NCBI GenBank assembly: GCA_963931925.1
Contig: OZ007579.1
Span: 46,770,382 to 46,834,381 of the forward strand
DNA length: 64,000 nucleotides
Reading direction: 5' to 3'
Origin: Onchidella celtica
Lineage: Eukaryota; Mollusca; Gastropoda; Systellommatophora; Onchidiidae
How positions within the stretch are numbered: the stretch's first letter is position 1; each line of letters starts with the position of its first letter. The notes below the pieces were generated by a model, which had not been told where the DNA came from, ran no database searches, and was given only the letters and a program-made list of their open reading frames with translations. The position numbers and the translations under genes are program-made. Below are positions 22,017 through 34,126 of the stretch, piece after piece.

Positions 22017-22603
22017 CTTGGCTTAGTTGCAGCATGTTTATCGCGTTGAAATGCGCTGATTTAAACACGGTGAATTAAAGAAGATGAGACAACCTTTCCA
22101 CATGTGTATTTTTCTTTTTCTTAAATCAAGTTTTAAGGCTAAGAGAATGGAAAAATCAAAATCACCTGACCCGGGTGGCCCAAGACGACCACAGGACCCT
22201 AAGTGGAAGTCAGTAAAATTCATATGTGGTCTTGGTGTTCTCAACGAGGTGTAAAAATTTCATCACCATGGGTGAAGCAATTTTAAGGTTATGCACTTTT
22301 AAAATGTGTCAAGTTATTTTTGAGAAACCGTATACTTTATGGATGAAGAACTATCTTAAAATTTTAAATAACTAATTTTAAAAAGACGTCTGCATATATG
22401 TGAGTGTGCATGGGAAAACCCGGCATAAGTCGGCAACCTGACATTTCTGTACATATAATAAAAGACAAGACATTTCTGATAAATTGAAGTCAGTGACCCC
22501 CCTAAAACAAGATTTTGAGAAAACGGCATTTAATCCTATAAGTGACAATAGCTAATTGACCAAGTAATGTTGGAGTGATTGCTGTTAGGAGACCGTAGTC
22601 TAA

Positions 22604-23182
22604 GGCTGACGGGCCATAGAACTACACGCTACATGCTACACGTTTCATACCCTGGGCTATATAACTTCACACTATCATGCTACATGCTTCATATTTTGCC
22701 AGAGACAGAGGGATTTTGTTTTATTTTCTCCGAAGATGAATTCTTCCGACGAAGAAGATGTTCTGATTCTGCTTTGTTACGAAGGAGAAGAAAACGAAAG
22801 AGACAAAGCATATGGTGCCGAGAACATTTCCTTCTCAGAGAATCACGAGGAGAGTTCCAGCGTACATTCCGTCATCTTCTTGAGAATCCTGATGAAGAAC
22901 TCTTTTTCAATTATACGAGGATGTCGTACAGTACTTACAATGCCATTTCAATCAATTTTTCTTTGTAGTCGTCCATGTTCGCCGGATCTAGAACTAGACG
23001 TGTAGCAAAAAAGTGAGCATGTTCATTTCTTTCTACACGCGTGTAGCATGTAGCGAGTCCCGTGTAGCGAGTTGTATGGCCCCGCATAAGATAGACAACG
23101 AGTTTTCACTTTTCTATACACGTTTAAAACGTGTAGCATGCAGCGTGTAGCATGTAGCGTGTAGTTCTATGACCCGTCAGCC
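22604..23182 (+). mobile_element. PIF/Harbinger derivative with TAA target duplication
   Basis: The 579-bp element has inverted ends: GGCTGACGGGCCATAGAACT on the left, and GGCTGACGGGTCATAGAACT as the complement of the right end, continuing into CTACACGCTACATGCTACACG on both. It is flanked by TAA (22601-22603 and 23183-23185), the 3-bp duplication typical of PIF/Harbinger. It encodes only an N-terminal transposase piece. It sits inside copy A of a local tandem duplication; copy B (23299-23424) lacks it and serves as an empty-site comparison. Confidence 0.8.
22741..22968 (+). pseudogene. Truncated Harbinger transposase N-terminus
   Basis: In the frame ending at 22968 the peptide reads RRRKRKRQSIWCREHFLL, then GEFQRTFRHLLENPDEELFF and NYTRMSYSTYNAI. 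This is the conserved Harbinger order of a basic stretch, W-x-R, GEF, L-x-x-PDE and the NYFRMS-type motif. The frame stops before any DDE nuclease region, and the rest of the element is its right terminus, so it is an internally deleted copy. Confidence 0.7.
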
Positions 23183-23424
23183 TAATAACTAAGCAGTTAT
23201 AGAGATAATAGTGAGTAGTGTTCACTGCTCATCTACAGTTTACCCTGTAACATGCCATGGTCCCCTAGCAACAGCCAAGTTGGAAGTTTTTGGATCTTGT
23301 TAGGAGACCGTAGTCTAATTACAAACCCGTTATAGAGATCATAGTGAGTAGTGTTCACTGCTCGTCTACAGTTTACCCTGTAACATGCCACGGTCCCCTA
23401 AACAACAGCCAAGTTGGAAGTTTG
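23183..23424 (+). repeat. Tandem ~126-bp duplication (copy A remainder and copy B)
   Basis: Copy A is 22584-22603 plus 23183-23291 and copy B is 23299-23424. They share GTTAGGAGACCGTAGTCTAA, TTATAGAGAT, AGTGAGTAGTGTTCACTGCT and CAACAGCCAAGTTGGAAGTT with scattered substitutions. Confidence 0.7.
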
Positions 23425-23768
23425 TATCGGAACCATATTTTCACTTCAAAGCCGTTTTTCTCAAAATCAGCTCTGCCGACTTATGCCGGGTTTTCCCGTG
23501 CACACTCACATATGAGATCAGAATTTTATTCCCAGCTGGATTTTTGGTTTTGTGAATCTTATTTAGGAAAAGCTCCTTTAGTTCACAATTCTGGCTTGTT
23601 TTGTTGAATAATTAGGCTCTTCACTCGGTAAGATGGCTCAATTTGGAGTAATGCATGGTGTTTCTTACAGTAATGATGCACCGGATTGACTTTTCTGTAG
23701 CAATATTTATCAGTTATCGTGTCCTCAGTAGCATTAGAGAGACCCCGCATAGTAACCCTTTTACTCAG

Positions 23769-23857
23769 GTTCAATATGGATGAGGAAAATAGCAGACAGA
23801 AGACAATGGAAAGTATTGTTGGAGGGCTACATCCTGCAGTGGGTGGACAATGCCTTG
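23769..23857 (+). CDS. Candidate upstream exon of the arginine methyltransferase gene
   Basis: An acceptor-like CCCTTTTACTCAG precedes GTTCAATATGG. ATG at 23776 opens 27 codons (MDEENSRQKTMESIVGGLHP, ending QCL) plus one base, then a CTTG|GTGAAA donor. It leaves phase 1. The methyltransferase exon at 31430 has exactly two bases before its in-frame GCC-ATG, so the junction would be in frame. This is positional and phase evidence only: one in three exons would fit by chance, and the peptide has no family signature. Without splicing the frame stops at 23866-23868. Confidence 0.3.
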
Positions 23858-26800
23858 GTGAAAAGTGAAAGGTGATCACTATTGTTTTGCTGCAGATCAG
23901 GATCTTATTTGCAGACATCTGCGAATAAGCACTTTGTTTTAAAATACCTAGTCTAAAGTATCGCAACAGGACTTGGCACAAAATTAAATACGTCGAAAAA
24001 ATATGTGGACCAGATCTAGATCTAAGTCCCTCGTCAGGCCCATAAAAAAAACAACAAAAAACAAATACAAGTGCAGAACTTCCGAAAATGAAAACGCACA
24101 GAAATAGATCAGATCTAGAGTCAATGCACAAGGTGCGGTCACCAGGCAGGAAATAGTCTGCCTTTAAGTAAACTAAATCTAGCGAACTTCTAAGTGGTTT
24201 ATTTTAACCAGTGAACTTTTGGGCTAGTCGATGAACACCTAAATATTGTCTCCCAATTAACATGTGCCGGTCAGAACACTTTCCATGAATCAGCTTCAAC
24301 TGCATGTTTGTGTGGTCACTGTATGTTGGTGCAGTCACAAGTTGTTGGTCATGCAATCACCTGCATATAAGTGCCATCAATGCATGCTCATCTGAGTGAT
24401 CAATATCAAAATAGATCTGATAATCAACCTTCCCATTTTCCTCTTTTCCAATTCTCTGTCTTCCCACTCTTTCTCGTCCTCATGCTGGTATTTTGCCTTA
24501 TTTTTGTGGGCTGCTCTTCATCACCACACCACACCACTCACTGACTTCTATCTACCTTCCCTTTTCTTTGCCTCTGCTAACTCCTTCTTTCTTTTCCGCT
24601 CCTCAGGACTGTACCTTCTGTTTCATCTCTGCCTTCTTTCTTGACTGACTTTAAAAGCTGGGAGAACTGTTCTCACACAATTTAAGTCACTGAAATTACT
24701 ATCGATCTGTCCTTTGATCAAGTTGCAAAATGCCTTGAATATAGGCCTAGTCTATGTATTTGGATTTTACCACGATACTATTGTTTCTCATTAAATTCAG
24801 TTGTTTACTATTAGCTGGTGTGCAGTAGCTCTTTTGAACTCTTGTTTTGAATACACCATTATTGTAATCATATTGATAATAAATAATAATGCTGCTAGTG
24901 ATCCCAGTTGATGCACACACAACACTGATGTCACAGTGCAATTACCAGTGACCGCACGCTGGGTGTCAAATGAATGCATATCACTTGTCAGTGCAGTCAG
25001 ATCCATAAGTTGTGCATAATCACGCTCATAATCTCCAGAAAAAAACAAATTGACAGCATCAACGTGTTGACTGCACCTAGATCTATATCTAGAATCTGGA
25101 TCTAGATCTAGTGCATTGACAGTACTGTAGATCTAGAGACTATTAGGCCTAATGTGTTATTATATAACTCTTCCTTATATAAAACTTCTCTACACTTTGC
25201 CACAATGAAAACCTAAATCCGTTGCGTAGCAGAGCAGAGAGTTAATTGCATCGTGGTATTGGTAATTGCTTAAATCACAATTTTCACTCTTTCGAATACC
25301 TACTTTTCTGAATGTAAGGTCTATGCTCTTCGAAAAAAAAATTCTCGTTTCATAATGTGTACATTTGTGACAAGGGAGATGATTCTAAAGGCATTGCTCC
25401 CTACGAGATATTGAGACTGCCAGAACTGTCGCACATCACTCATTTTCATTTTAGTTTCATAATTATGCCAGAAACATACACATTTTCTTAAAATAAAAAG
25501 TCCTTCAAAGTGCAATTCTAAATCAGATAAAAAACAATCTGACATCAGGCTAAAATCGGACAAAAAAAAAGTTTGTGAAATGGATAGGATTTAAAGATAG
25601 TGCAATGTCTTTTACTGCAGACATCATTGGAATGGTAACAGAAATTTGTTTTTAACTTGAATGAAATCTGGCAGACAGCAATGAAACCATCCCTATCTCA
25701 CTCGTTCAAGGCTGCTTCCATTATCAGCTGATTAACCATCCGTGTGCATATTTTGCAGCATTTTGCAGCCTGGAGCTACCAAATACCGACAATCAAATGG
25801 TAGGATATAAATTATTAGACTCTTGAGTGATGGTTGCATGTATGTGCAACATCGTATATTTTTCATCTGTCTCAAAAATTGACGAAACATTCGGTATTTG
25901 GCTTAGGAAAAATACAGACCTATCTCTGCAAGTACAATAAGGTCAGTAGGGCGCCAACAATGGGGTAAAACCAGTCTTCTGAGAAGTCAACCCTTGTTGA
26001 AATGTACATGCACCGTGTTAAGCAGACAATGTCCTTTACAAGCAAATGTGAATGTCTTGGTTCTTGGTAAACAAGTTTGATGCAGTTTAGGAACGGTTCA
26101 CTGCCAGATTTATTCAGTGTGGTGTTGACCTACTCTGCTTCATCAGTGCTGATCCAGTAGTTTGTACGTAGGCGCCTCCCATGCAGTCCAAAACAATAAT
26201 ATTGATCATTTGATGTGTTTAGGACCTGTGAATAGCTGGAATTTGCCGTGATTAAGCTTTCAATGTAAGTAGATCAAAGGCCATTGAGTTTGACAAATTA
26301 TATAGATCTAGATTTAGATCTACCTAATTATAAATGTTTTTAAAAGGAACAAATGCATTATTTTCCAATAATGCATGAAATGCCGGGATAAAAAGTTTGA
26401 AGGAAAGCAAATTTGATTTTCTTGTATGTGAGAACAGTGACACACTGATAACATAATACAAGTGAGGATTTCAACATGAAGTTACAGTGGGGAGCTAAAT
26501 CCACTAAATTTAGGCTATGTACATGCATTTTTCAATAAGTAGTGAAGGAGGACCTAATGGGTATGAAATGATAACTTTCGGCTCAACAGATCCACAACAC
26601 AACAAATTTAAAAGTGAATAAAAATTGTTGTGAATGCCAGTTGCAGCCAATATACACTGACATAATTATTGTGCCCATTGACATACACAGTAGTTTGAAA
26701 ACAGCCCCCTGAGCTGCTGACAGCCGAATGCTCCGCAGACCGGATTCTGGCGTGCCCAACTTCCTAGCACTGTAGCAGCTTAACTCCTGGGCTGGCACAA

Positions 26801-28245
26801 TGGGTAAAGCCCCCTGACTGGGTCAGTGACCTAATCCATGAGGAATTTTAACTGGATCAGTGCCCGTTGTCAGCATACACAGCACAGCTATGCATGTGGT
26901 TTGATTTTTTTGGCGCATTGAGACATCCAATCATAATGAAAACATTTCTGTTATGCCTCATCATGCTGGATTAGTAACAATGAAACCTTTGTTTCTAACC
27001 AGTGATCTGGCTTATAAATAATGCCAGACTGAAAGCTAAATGCTAATTACTAATTGCCTTGAGAACGAACCATAACTTGCCAACGTGGGTATTTGGGGCA
27101 GAGGTCATTTCAGAGCTTGTTTCTGATTGGTTCCTAGACACAGGCAATTCTAGATGATGGTCAGTTTAGGAGAAAATGAGGTAATATTACACATTTGTTG
27201 AACAACAGTTTGCACCATGTCGATGCTACGCCTTCTGATAATGCGGGTAGAGCCTTTACAAGCGTAGTTTTTCGTTATTCCAGCTAGCGATTTACAGGTT
27301 ATTATGTTTTTGCCATTTCCTTTGATTTAGAAGTATTAGAAGGGATAGAGTGAGCAATAAGACGGGGATTCACGTCTCAAAGAGGACAGTGTTCACTGGG
27401 AGGGCAGTGGATGCTTCTTTGCTTGTGAACAGGGCACTATGATGGGCTGCCTGTCATAGCATGAGGATTAAAACGTGTAACCTGAATGCCCCCTCCCCAC
27501 CAAAATAATTTCAGACATAATTTTACACAGTATAATACTTCCACCCATTGCAATTACTTCATCATTCATGTATTATGTATTCTGCCCTGAGATTGCAGTT
27601 CAGCTGGATATTCTTCTGGCACTAAATAAGGAAAATTCAGCAGATCTAATCATTAATTTGGACCTTTAGTGCTCTTTGGCTCCGTAAAGATGTAAGTTAA
27701 GAATCATCTAACTTATTGGCTCGGTGTCACCGCTTGTCAGTGTTGAGTTCAGTTAGAACTAGAAGTCATGGCACTGTGAACCACACAACTCCCTATCGCT
27801 GGTATCAAGAAAAAAAGACCACTTGCCCTTGATATGTGTGCCAGTGGCATATTGTAGAAATACCAAGTCGCTGTTAACTGGCCCTAGATTCTAACCCTAA
27901 TCCACACTGATTTGTTTCTGAATGCTAGACCTGTCTGCAATGGACCTCACTGGACCACCACCTCTTCCTCAGGATGTATTTAATTTATTTAAATGTAATT
28001 GATAGGATGCAGCTTCTCTCCATCAAGCTGTTACAACAAAAGTCAAAACATATTTTGAATGTCAGTCATAATATATAAGGCTTTCTATGGCCAAAGTTGT
28101 GAAAATGTTTTAAATGTTGATTAGTTTTATTCAGCCTCATAGATGAAAATGAAACAGATGGAGTGAGTCACTGAAATTATGATGCAGTTAATCTGAAACT
28201 GTATGGAGTTGCTTTGAAGAAAATGTATGCAATGCAGACAGGGTT

Positions 28246-28274
28246 TTTATTATTATTATTATTATTATTATTAA
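28246..28274. repeat. (TTA)n microsatellite
   Basis: About nine uninterrupted TTA/ATT units. Confidence 0.9.
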
Positions 28275-30635
28275 TTTGCAAGAAAATGAGATTGTATTCT
28301 GTACCATTTTTTACACTGGCAGTCTTTTTGTTCTCTTTGCGAATTTTCACTTATCTTAAGTTTGGTTGAAGGGGTTTACTGGCAAGTTTCCAGCAACTCC
28401 ACCCAGGAAGGATTCCATGACATTCCAATTCATGTTAAGAATTTTCAATTGATCTACGGTTTTGAATATGAATGGCTCTTATTTGCAGTTGTCTGCTCAT
28501 GATACCAGCATAGTGGGTGATTAAAATGATCATAAATTCCCCTGAATATCAGCCGTTGATATAGGCATGAAAAGTTGAATAAACAGTGCGTCACTAAAAG
28601 TCAGGGTGGTTTTACAGTGACAAATATTTGATTCAGTGATTGTCCCTAATCTGTGTTTAACTTTTGGTCCACTTGAGAGGGGTTAGTGTTTTTATGTTCT
28701 CAAAAGTCGGAAATACTTCATGTGGATCTTAAAAAAATGATTATGCAGTTTTATATTCACATGTATTAGATGACATGTGTGAAGGTTGTTGTAAGTTGGC
28801 TTTTACCATTTCATGTTCAGTGAGAAAGGAAGGTAATGTTTCAACTGTCACAGAAATAATAAGATGTTAGGATGAATGTCAGTAGGTTGTTCCAGTAATG
28901 TGGGATCATGTATGTAAATTAGATTAGCAATGATACAATTTTGAACCAGGGAGCTTCGTTTGTTGTTAAAGTATGCATGAACTTTGTCCTAGGTTTCTTT
29001 GGCATTCAGATGCAGCAACCCATACATTGAGAGCCCTGGTGACCTGTTACTATTTTTACAGTCTATTATCTGGGTATTATATGATCTGTCACAGGGATTT
29101 ATTATTCAAATTAAAGGGGCCAGAACTCTTTGCTAAAGTGAGTCAGTATAATGTGATTATCATTAGGCCTTTGCGTTATGCAAGTGGTTGGAAACCGGCT
29201 ACAAGGGTAAAATAAACTTCCCAAAGATATGCCTGACTTTACATCACAAATGATTTTAGATTGACTTAGATTGATCAGGTACTTCAAGATAGTTCATTAA
29301 TTTTAGTGATGCATTCATATTTATAAAATATGGTTGTGTGTGACAGCCTAAAAATGTCTTAATTTTTATGCATTTTAACATTAACTGAAGTCATCATGGA
29401 AGTACTCTTTATCATATTGAGAACACATACCTGTTTTGTGTGATTGAAAGTAGTGTATACATTTGAATCTGAAGTTTTTAACCTTCACTGCCTTTAATTG
29501 TATGAATTATGTGAAAAATAACAGCAGAGATATACCACAGACATTAATTATCATTGGCTTACTGCCAGCAATGCTAAAATTCATCAAGGGAACAATGGAG
29601 TTGTTGAAATCATATTTCGCGAGGTTCAGGAAAATCAAGTACAGACACTCAGGGGCTTGACCAGATCTCTTCAAACTTTCTTGTTAGCAGCTGACAGTTT
29701 TCATAAACTGTTCAAATATAAACTGAGAATAGATTTTGTTTTTCACACGAAGAAAGTGCTGAGCTCTACACAAGTGATGTGATTACAAGAACTGTTTTGT
29801 GCAGATTGTGGTGGTCAGAAAACCAGAATGTTTCTTTCTTCTCTTTTATCCCTAGAGAAATTAATAATACTGTTTTGCATTTGTGTCCAGATCTCAGAAT
29901 ATCTTTTAGTTTTATAGATTACATATTTACAAGTGAGTGTAAATGAGCCACCTTGAAAACCTTGTAGACAGTTTCCAGTGTGAAATTGGGGTAAAAGTGA
30001 AGTTATGATCCCAAATCTTTTACTAGTTTTGCTTTGAGGAACCTAGCTACGCAAGTGATTGTTTTAATGAGTTTTGTTGCTCATAATTGGAAGTGTGAGC
30101 CTCAGAATTATTACAGAAACCATTTTCTGACTTACGTAGAAAAAGATTAAGTAAGATGTCATTCGGCTAGTGTGACCTACACAAGTTAGCAAAGCACGAA
30201 AAATGTCAAGTGTTTCACATACTTGCGACAGATGTTAAACTTTCCTTCTGGATATCTTTGAAAGGTGTGTGGGCCCTGTTGATGATGGGTTCATGGATGT
30301 GGAGGAATTCTTTTTATGCTGACATAATGGGCCATCGATGTAGCACCTATGCTTGATCTGGGTGAATGTTTAATGCCCCCCCCCCCCCCCCCCATGCTTT
30401 TCGTAGGCTTAAGCTTAACTTCAACCGCCCCGTACCAGTGTATGGTCGTTCCACTGGTTAATATGGATGATTTTCTGAAATGAAGAGTGGCATTTTGCAT
30501 GGACTACATGATAATTTAAAAAGGAACACTATTGTAACATTTTGTCATCTATGTTTTTACTGAATTTGCCAAACAAAAAGGAAATAGATCTAAGAGCAAA
30601 TCTTTTACTTCATTACCTTAATTACCCTCCTCCTT

Positions 30636-30660
30636 CCCCCCCCCCCCCCCCCCCCCCCCC
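30636..30660. repeat. Poly-C tract of about 25
   Basis: Uninterrupted C run in a C-rich context (CCCTCCTCCTTC before it). A second run of 18 lies at 30376-30393. Confidence 0.9.
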
Positions 30661-31429
30661 AATCATGTGTCCATACTCTATGGATAACGGCTAAGTTTGT
30701 CAGGGTGCAGCTACATTGTAAAGAAGACAACAGCTTTCCTCCACAATGAAGTAGACAGGTGAATAATTCACAGTGAGAGCTGGCGTGTTGTACCTGGTCC
30801 CTGTTTCCTCCCCTTTCCCTGCAGCAATATGTATATTATATACGTATGTAAGTTTCAGCGATTGATCGAAAGTATGGACTGCATTGAAACTCACCACAAC
30901 AACATCATTTTCATTGAATCTCACATTTACAGTGATTTTATTTCTTTTTCAGAGCACATTTAAAGTTAAGGCCGGCAGCGGTTTGGCATTAATCCTGATT
31001 TTGCAATAATACATTCTGTGTCTTTGTGCCAGGTGACACTGACATTCTTCCTGCTGTCTCCTGGCTTCAATGATGTTTCAAAATTTTCCACTCTGGGGTT
31101 ATAATGACATCAAACTGTTGAAATTCTGTGTGTTCTACAGTTTTTCCTTGACACCATCCACTGAATACAGCCAGTTTAGATTGTAGTACAATATTCTGCC
31201 TGTTGTAGAAGAATAAGCTTATCATTTTGCTTGCTTTCTCTCCTTCTGTCTGTTTACTGTCTTGGTGAATTGTCTTGGTCTTTGCAATATATCCACCCCC
31301 TCTTCCCCTTTTCATCTCTCCATATGCTGTCACCGTTTATCTCTGTGTCACATTGATTTTCATAGCTGCCCCACCCCGGGTAATCCATTGTATTTGTAAA
31401 CATTATTTTGTTTATGGTGATCTCCCCAG

Positions 31430-31624
31430 CTGCCATGGCAATGGCTCAAAGTGATTACTTCAACAGCTATGACGACCTCAGTGTCCAAGAGCTCATGCTC
31501 AAGGACAGGCCTCGGACATTGGCCTATCGCAAGTTCTTCGAGGAGCATCATGACATGGTCAAGGATAAGGTAGTGATGGATGTTGGTGCGGGGACTGGGA
31601 TTCTCTCCCTTTTTGCCGCGGCTG
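31430..31624 (+). CDS. Protein arginine N-methyltransferase exon (PRMT6-like, type I)
   Basis: The exon is bounded by acceptor GGTGATCTCCCCAG and donor GGCTG|GTGAGT. The peptide from ATG 31435 (context GCCATGG) is MAMAQ then DYFNSYDDLSVQELMLKDRP, RTLAYRKFF and KDKVVMDVGAGTGILSLFAA. It shows the PRMT YFxxY motif (DYFNSY), the helix that covers the cofactor pocket (MLKDRPRT-AYR), and motif I, the glycine-rich S-adenosylmethionine loop (DVGAGTGILS). The enzyme would methylate arginine in proteins such as histones, in nucleus or cytosol. Y-D-LSV and DVGAGTGILS look closest to PRMT6, but PRMT1, 2 and 3 are possible. The exon ends in phase 1, in the middle of motif I. The post-I motif, double-E loop and THW loop were not found, so the remaining exons lie beyond a large downstream intron or outside the window. 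Confidence 0.85.
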
Positions 31625-31723
31625 GTGAGTACAAACTGCACCCATCTCAGCATCATATCATTGTTGGTTGGCCATTGCAGTGAGTAAGATCTGTTTTAGG
31701 AGTAAATGAAAATGTCAAAGAAA

Positions 31724-32285
31724 GTTCTTCTTCTTCTTCTTCTTCCTTAAAACTGGTTTTCTCAGATTTGAGTATCTCACCAGTGCGCAATAAAAATCGA
31801 CTCGGCCCGTGTCCCTGGGAGTTAAACATTTATATACATATAAGGGTGTAAGAAGCGGGAGTCGATTAGATTTATAAAAACTTATAAAAACACTTGATTG
31901 TGGCCATGAGCAGATCAACCAATCTTATCACTGGGTTTATAAGAATATCTATGCAGCCTGTTCAGTAGCCAGCTCTCAACGTGTGCTTTTCCAATTTTTT
32001 CTTAAAAGAGTCTAGGCTACTGCACAATTTTAGGTCCTCCGGCAAAGAGTTCCACAGCCTCAACGTGCTCGGATAAAAAGAATATAAGTGGCCGTCAACA
32101 CTGGACGATGGTATGGCATAGGTCTGGCCATTCCGCCTGGTCTTACTAAAATTAATCCCAATGTGTTCCATGGGTATATCCATCAGACCGCATCTACCTT
32201 TAAAGAAGCTGATAATTTTATTTCTTGCCCGCCTCTCCTCTAAAGGCATCCAGCCAAGTTTTTGCATATTAATCTTGGTGTTACC
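31724..32285 (-). mobile_element. Non-LTR retrotransposon, 3' part with (GAA)n tail
   Basis: On the minus strand the C-terminal end of a LINE ORF2 continues from the other side of the LTR insertion: MQKLGWMPLEERRARNKIIS, GLMDIP, then a SVDGHLYSFYPSTLRLWNSL motif and a stop at 31962. This is the conserved C-terminal block of CR1/Jockey-group invertebrate LINEs. A 3' UTR of about 220 bp follows and ends in six GAA-type units (31724-31745), a normal microsatellite tail. The other part is 42000-42185. TTACC (32281-32285) is the target duplication of the LTR element. The LINE is antisense to, and probably within an intron of, the methyltransferase gene. Confidence 0.8.
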
Positions 32286-33521
32286 TGTCGCGATGTGGGT
32301 TACATGGGGATATTTCGACTGACACTCTTTCGAGGTCCGCTCCCACAATCGACGAACACACAAAAATAAATACTTGCACTCTAAAAACTAAATAAATCAA
32401 TTGCTTTCAATTTTAGCAGAACTGTAGGGCAGTTTAATTACAGGAATTAATGTAACAAATATAATTATAAATATAAATATCAATTCAAAGGCAACTGAAT
32501 CTAACTAATGGAACTACAGCTTTTATAAAGACTAACGTATTCAATCTAACTACTTGCCGGTCATATGAGTTATATGGCAAAAAGAATCCGCGCACGTGGC
32601 GACGGATATAACAGTTTAAATTCTATTAATTCAATGAGACATGTTATGATATGGACATTTCCTCTAGACACGCCATGGAGAATGCTTGTACAACCATGCG
32701 TTGTCTGGCGGTAGCTCTGAAACTGTCTTCAAAAGTAAGTAGAACGGTTCACTTTCATCATTACAAATTAGTATGGACTCTCACCATGCGGCCCTCACTA
32801 GGAGTGAGAGCGCTGGATGTAAACACTGTGGGTTTATATCAAACCAAGTAGCTTAGGCTCTGGAGCTTTAAATCAGGCTCCTCACAATGGACTGCTCAAC
32901 TGCGTCTCTATGTCTCTCATCTGGCTGAGGACTATCGCCGACCACCTCGTAAATGGATTGTCTACATGTGGCCCAGAACTAAGTTCTGTATGGCCTTAAA
33001 TACTGGACTGCATCTGCAGCTTACCGTCTAATTCCTGGATTGTGATTGGTGCAACCACTTCTAGCTCAGCTGCCGAACTGAGTTATTTTAAGTAACAGCC
33101 CTACGCAACGACCTTGGGTCGACATCAAAGGTCGAATTACTTCATACAATATAATGTAATTTTATAGCAATAAATTCTTAACATGTTCAAAACCCCGAGC
33201 TTTTACTCTGGATCACGGTATTTTCTGTACGTCAACAGACGTCTCAATAACATTTAATTCCTACTCACCCCTTCCCTCTTTACTAAACCTAGTTCAAAAC
33301 ACGAGATATAACAAGTGCTCAGTCATGCACACCTACGCTGTCCGTCTATCCTTCCCCACATCTTCTGTCTATCTATTATAAAAAAAACTGTTCAAAACAA
33401 CTTGCCCACGAGACCAAGTTATGCTGGCTCGCACAATAATTACGTTTGTAAAAATTACTCACTGCTCTCTCACAAAAATTTAGTCAGTGGAAACATTTAT
33501 GAATTAAATCTGTTCTTGACA
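32286..33521 (-). repeat. 3' LTR of element 2
   Basis: 1236-bp direct copy of 40765-41999, TG...CA on the element's strand. The 66-codon plus-strand ORF shared by both LTRs is a shadow. Confidence 0.93.
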
Positions 33522-33536
33522 CATCCCCCACCCCAG
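33522..33536 (-). other. Polypurine tract of element 2
   Basis: The element strand reads CTGGGGTGGGGGATG directly before the 3' LTR. The position and purine bias fit the plus-strand primer. Confidence 0.7.
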
Positions 33537-34126
33537 TGAAAACTTAGGGTTTGAACGACATAACTGTCTACTAACGTTGCTATGTAATAGTACTTTGGAA
33601 AGGGCTATATAGTAAAAAATATATCGTTACTGAAAGTCAAAAAAAAAATAATTCTAAGAACGTGCATTATCGATGGACAATAGCATATGTATGTTTATAT
33701 GCGACGTTCTGTGATAATATATAATTATTGTATCACTTAAGAATTAAAGTGATAAACTTCTCTCACACAGACATACTGTAAAGACTGAAATATTGAGCAA
33801 CTAGCTCATCGCTTCACTGAGCGTAATTAATACATTCATAGAACATGAACGAACAATAGTTAATTAAAGTAATGGTATCCTGGCAGCAGTAGGTCTGGTC
33901 GCTCGGTTTGCCATTTTCTCATCTCATTGACCCGCAGACAAAGGCGTCAAGGTTGTCTGAAACTCAGGTCATGGTCAGGATGGACGCTAGTGGAAAAAGG
34001 AATCACATGGAAATTTTGAGAAAGAATGTCCATAATTGGTAGGACAATATAATGTGAAACCATCCACGGTCTCCGAAAAAGGTGAAAAATGCTCAACCTC
34101 AATGTTTAACAGACTATTTTAGAACA
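33537..34126 (-). other. 3' non-coding segment of element 2
   Basis: About 590 bp between the RNase H stop and the polypurine tract, AT-rich, with no envelope-like ORF. Confidence 0.65.

Larger units (their letters stand above)
22396..23513. mobile_element. Foldback/MITE-like element with 40-bp inverted ends
   Basis: The left arm 22396-22435 and right arm 23474-23513 are complementary over 40 bases with one mismatch (ATATGTGAGTGTGCA, GGGAAAACCCGGCATAAGTC). Weaker inverted similarity continues inward (GATTTTGAGAAAACGGC). Inside are two copies of a ~126-bp tandem unit and a Harbinger derivative inserted in the first. The element type is not identified. Confidence 0.55.
23858..31429. other. Long non-coding stretch, probably intron or intergenic
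   Basis: AT-rich unique-looking sequence. No exon is supported. Contents noted: TAGATCTAGATC-type clusters near 24010, 25075-25115 and 26305; a trinucleotide repeat at 28246-28274; and poly-C runs of 18 (30376-30393) and 25 (30636-30660). If the candidate exon at 23.8 kb is real this is a 7.6-kb intron. Confidence 0.4.

Noticed and set aside
23583..24131. 182-codon minus-strand ORF
   Set aside because: No domain, odd composition with a Phe/Cys-rich stretch, and it overlaps a plausible exon on the other strand.
32651..32851. 66-codon plus-strand ORF, repeated identically at 41130-41330
   Set aside because: It lies antisense inside both LTRs of element 2. The duplication is the LTR pair, not a gene family.
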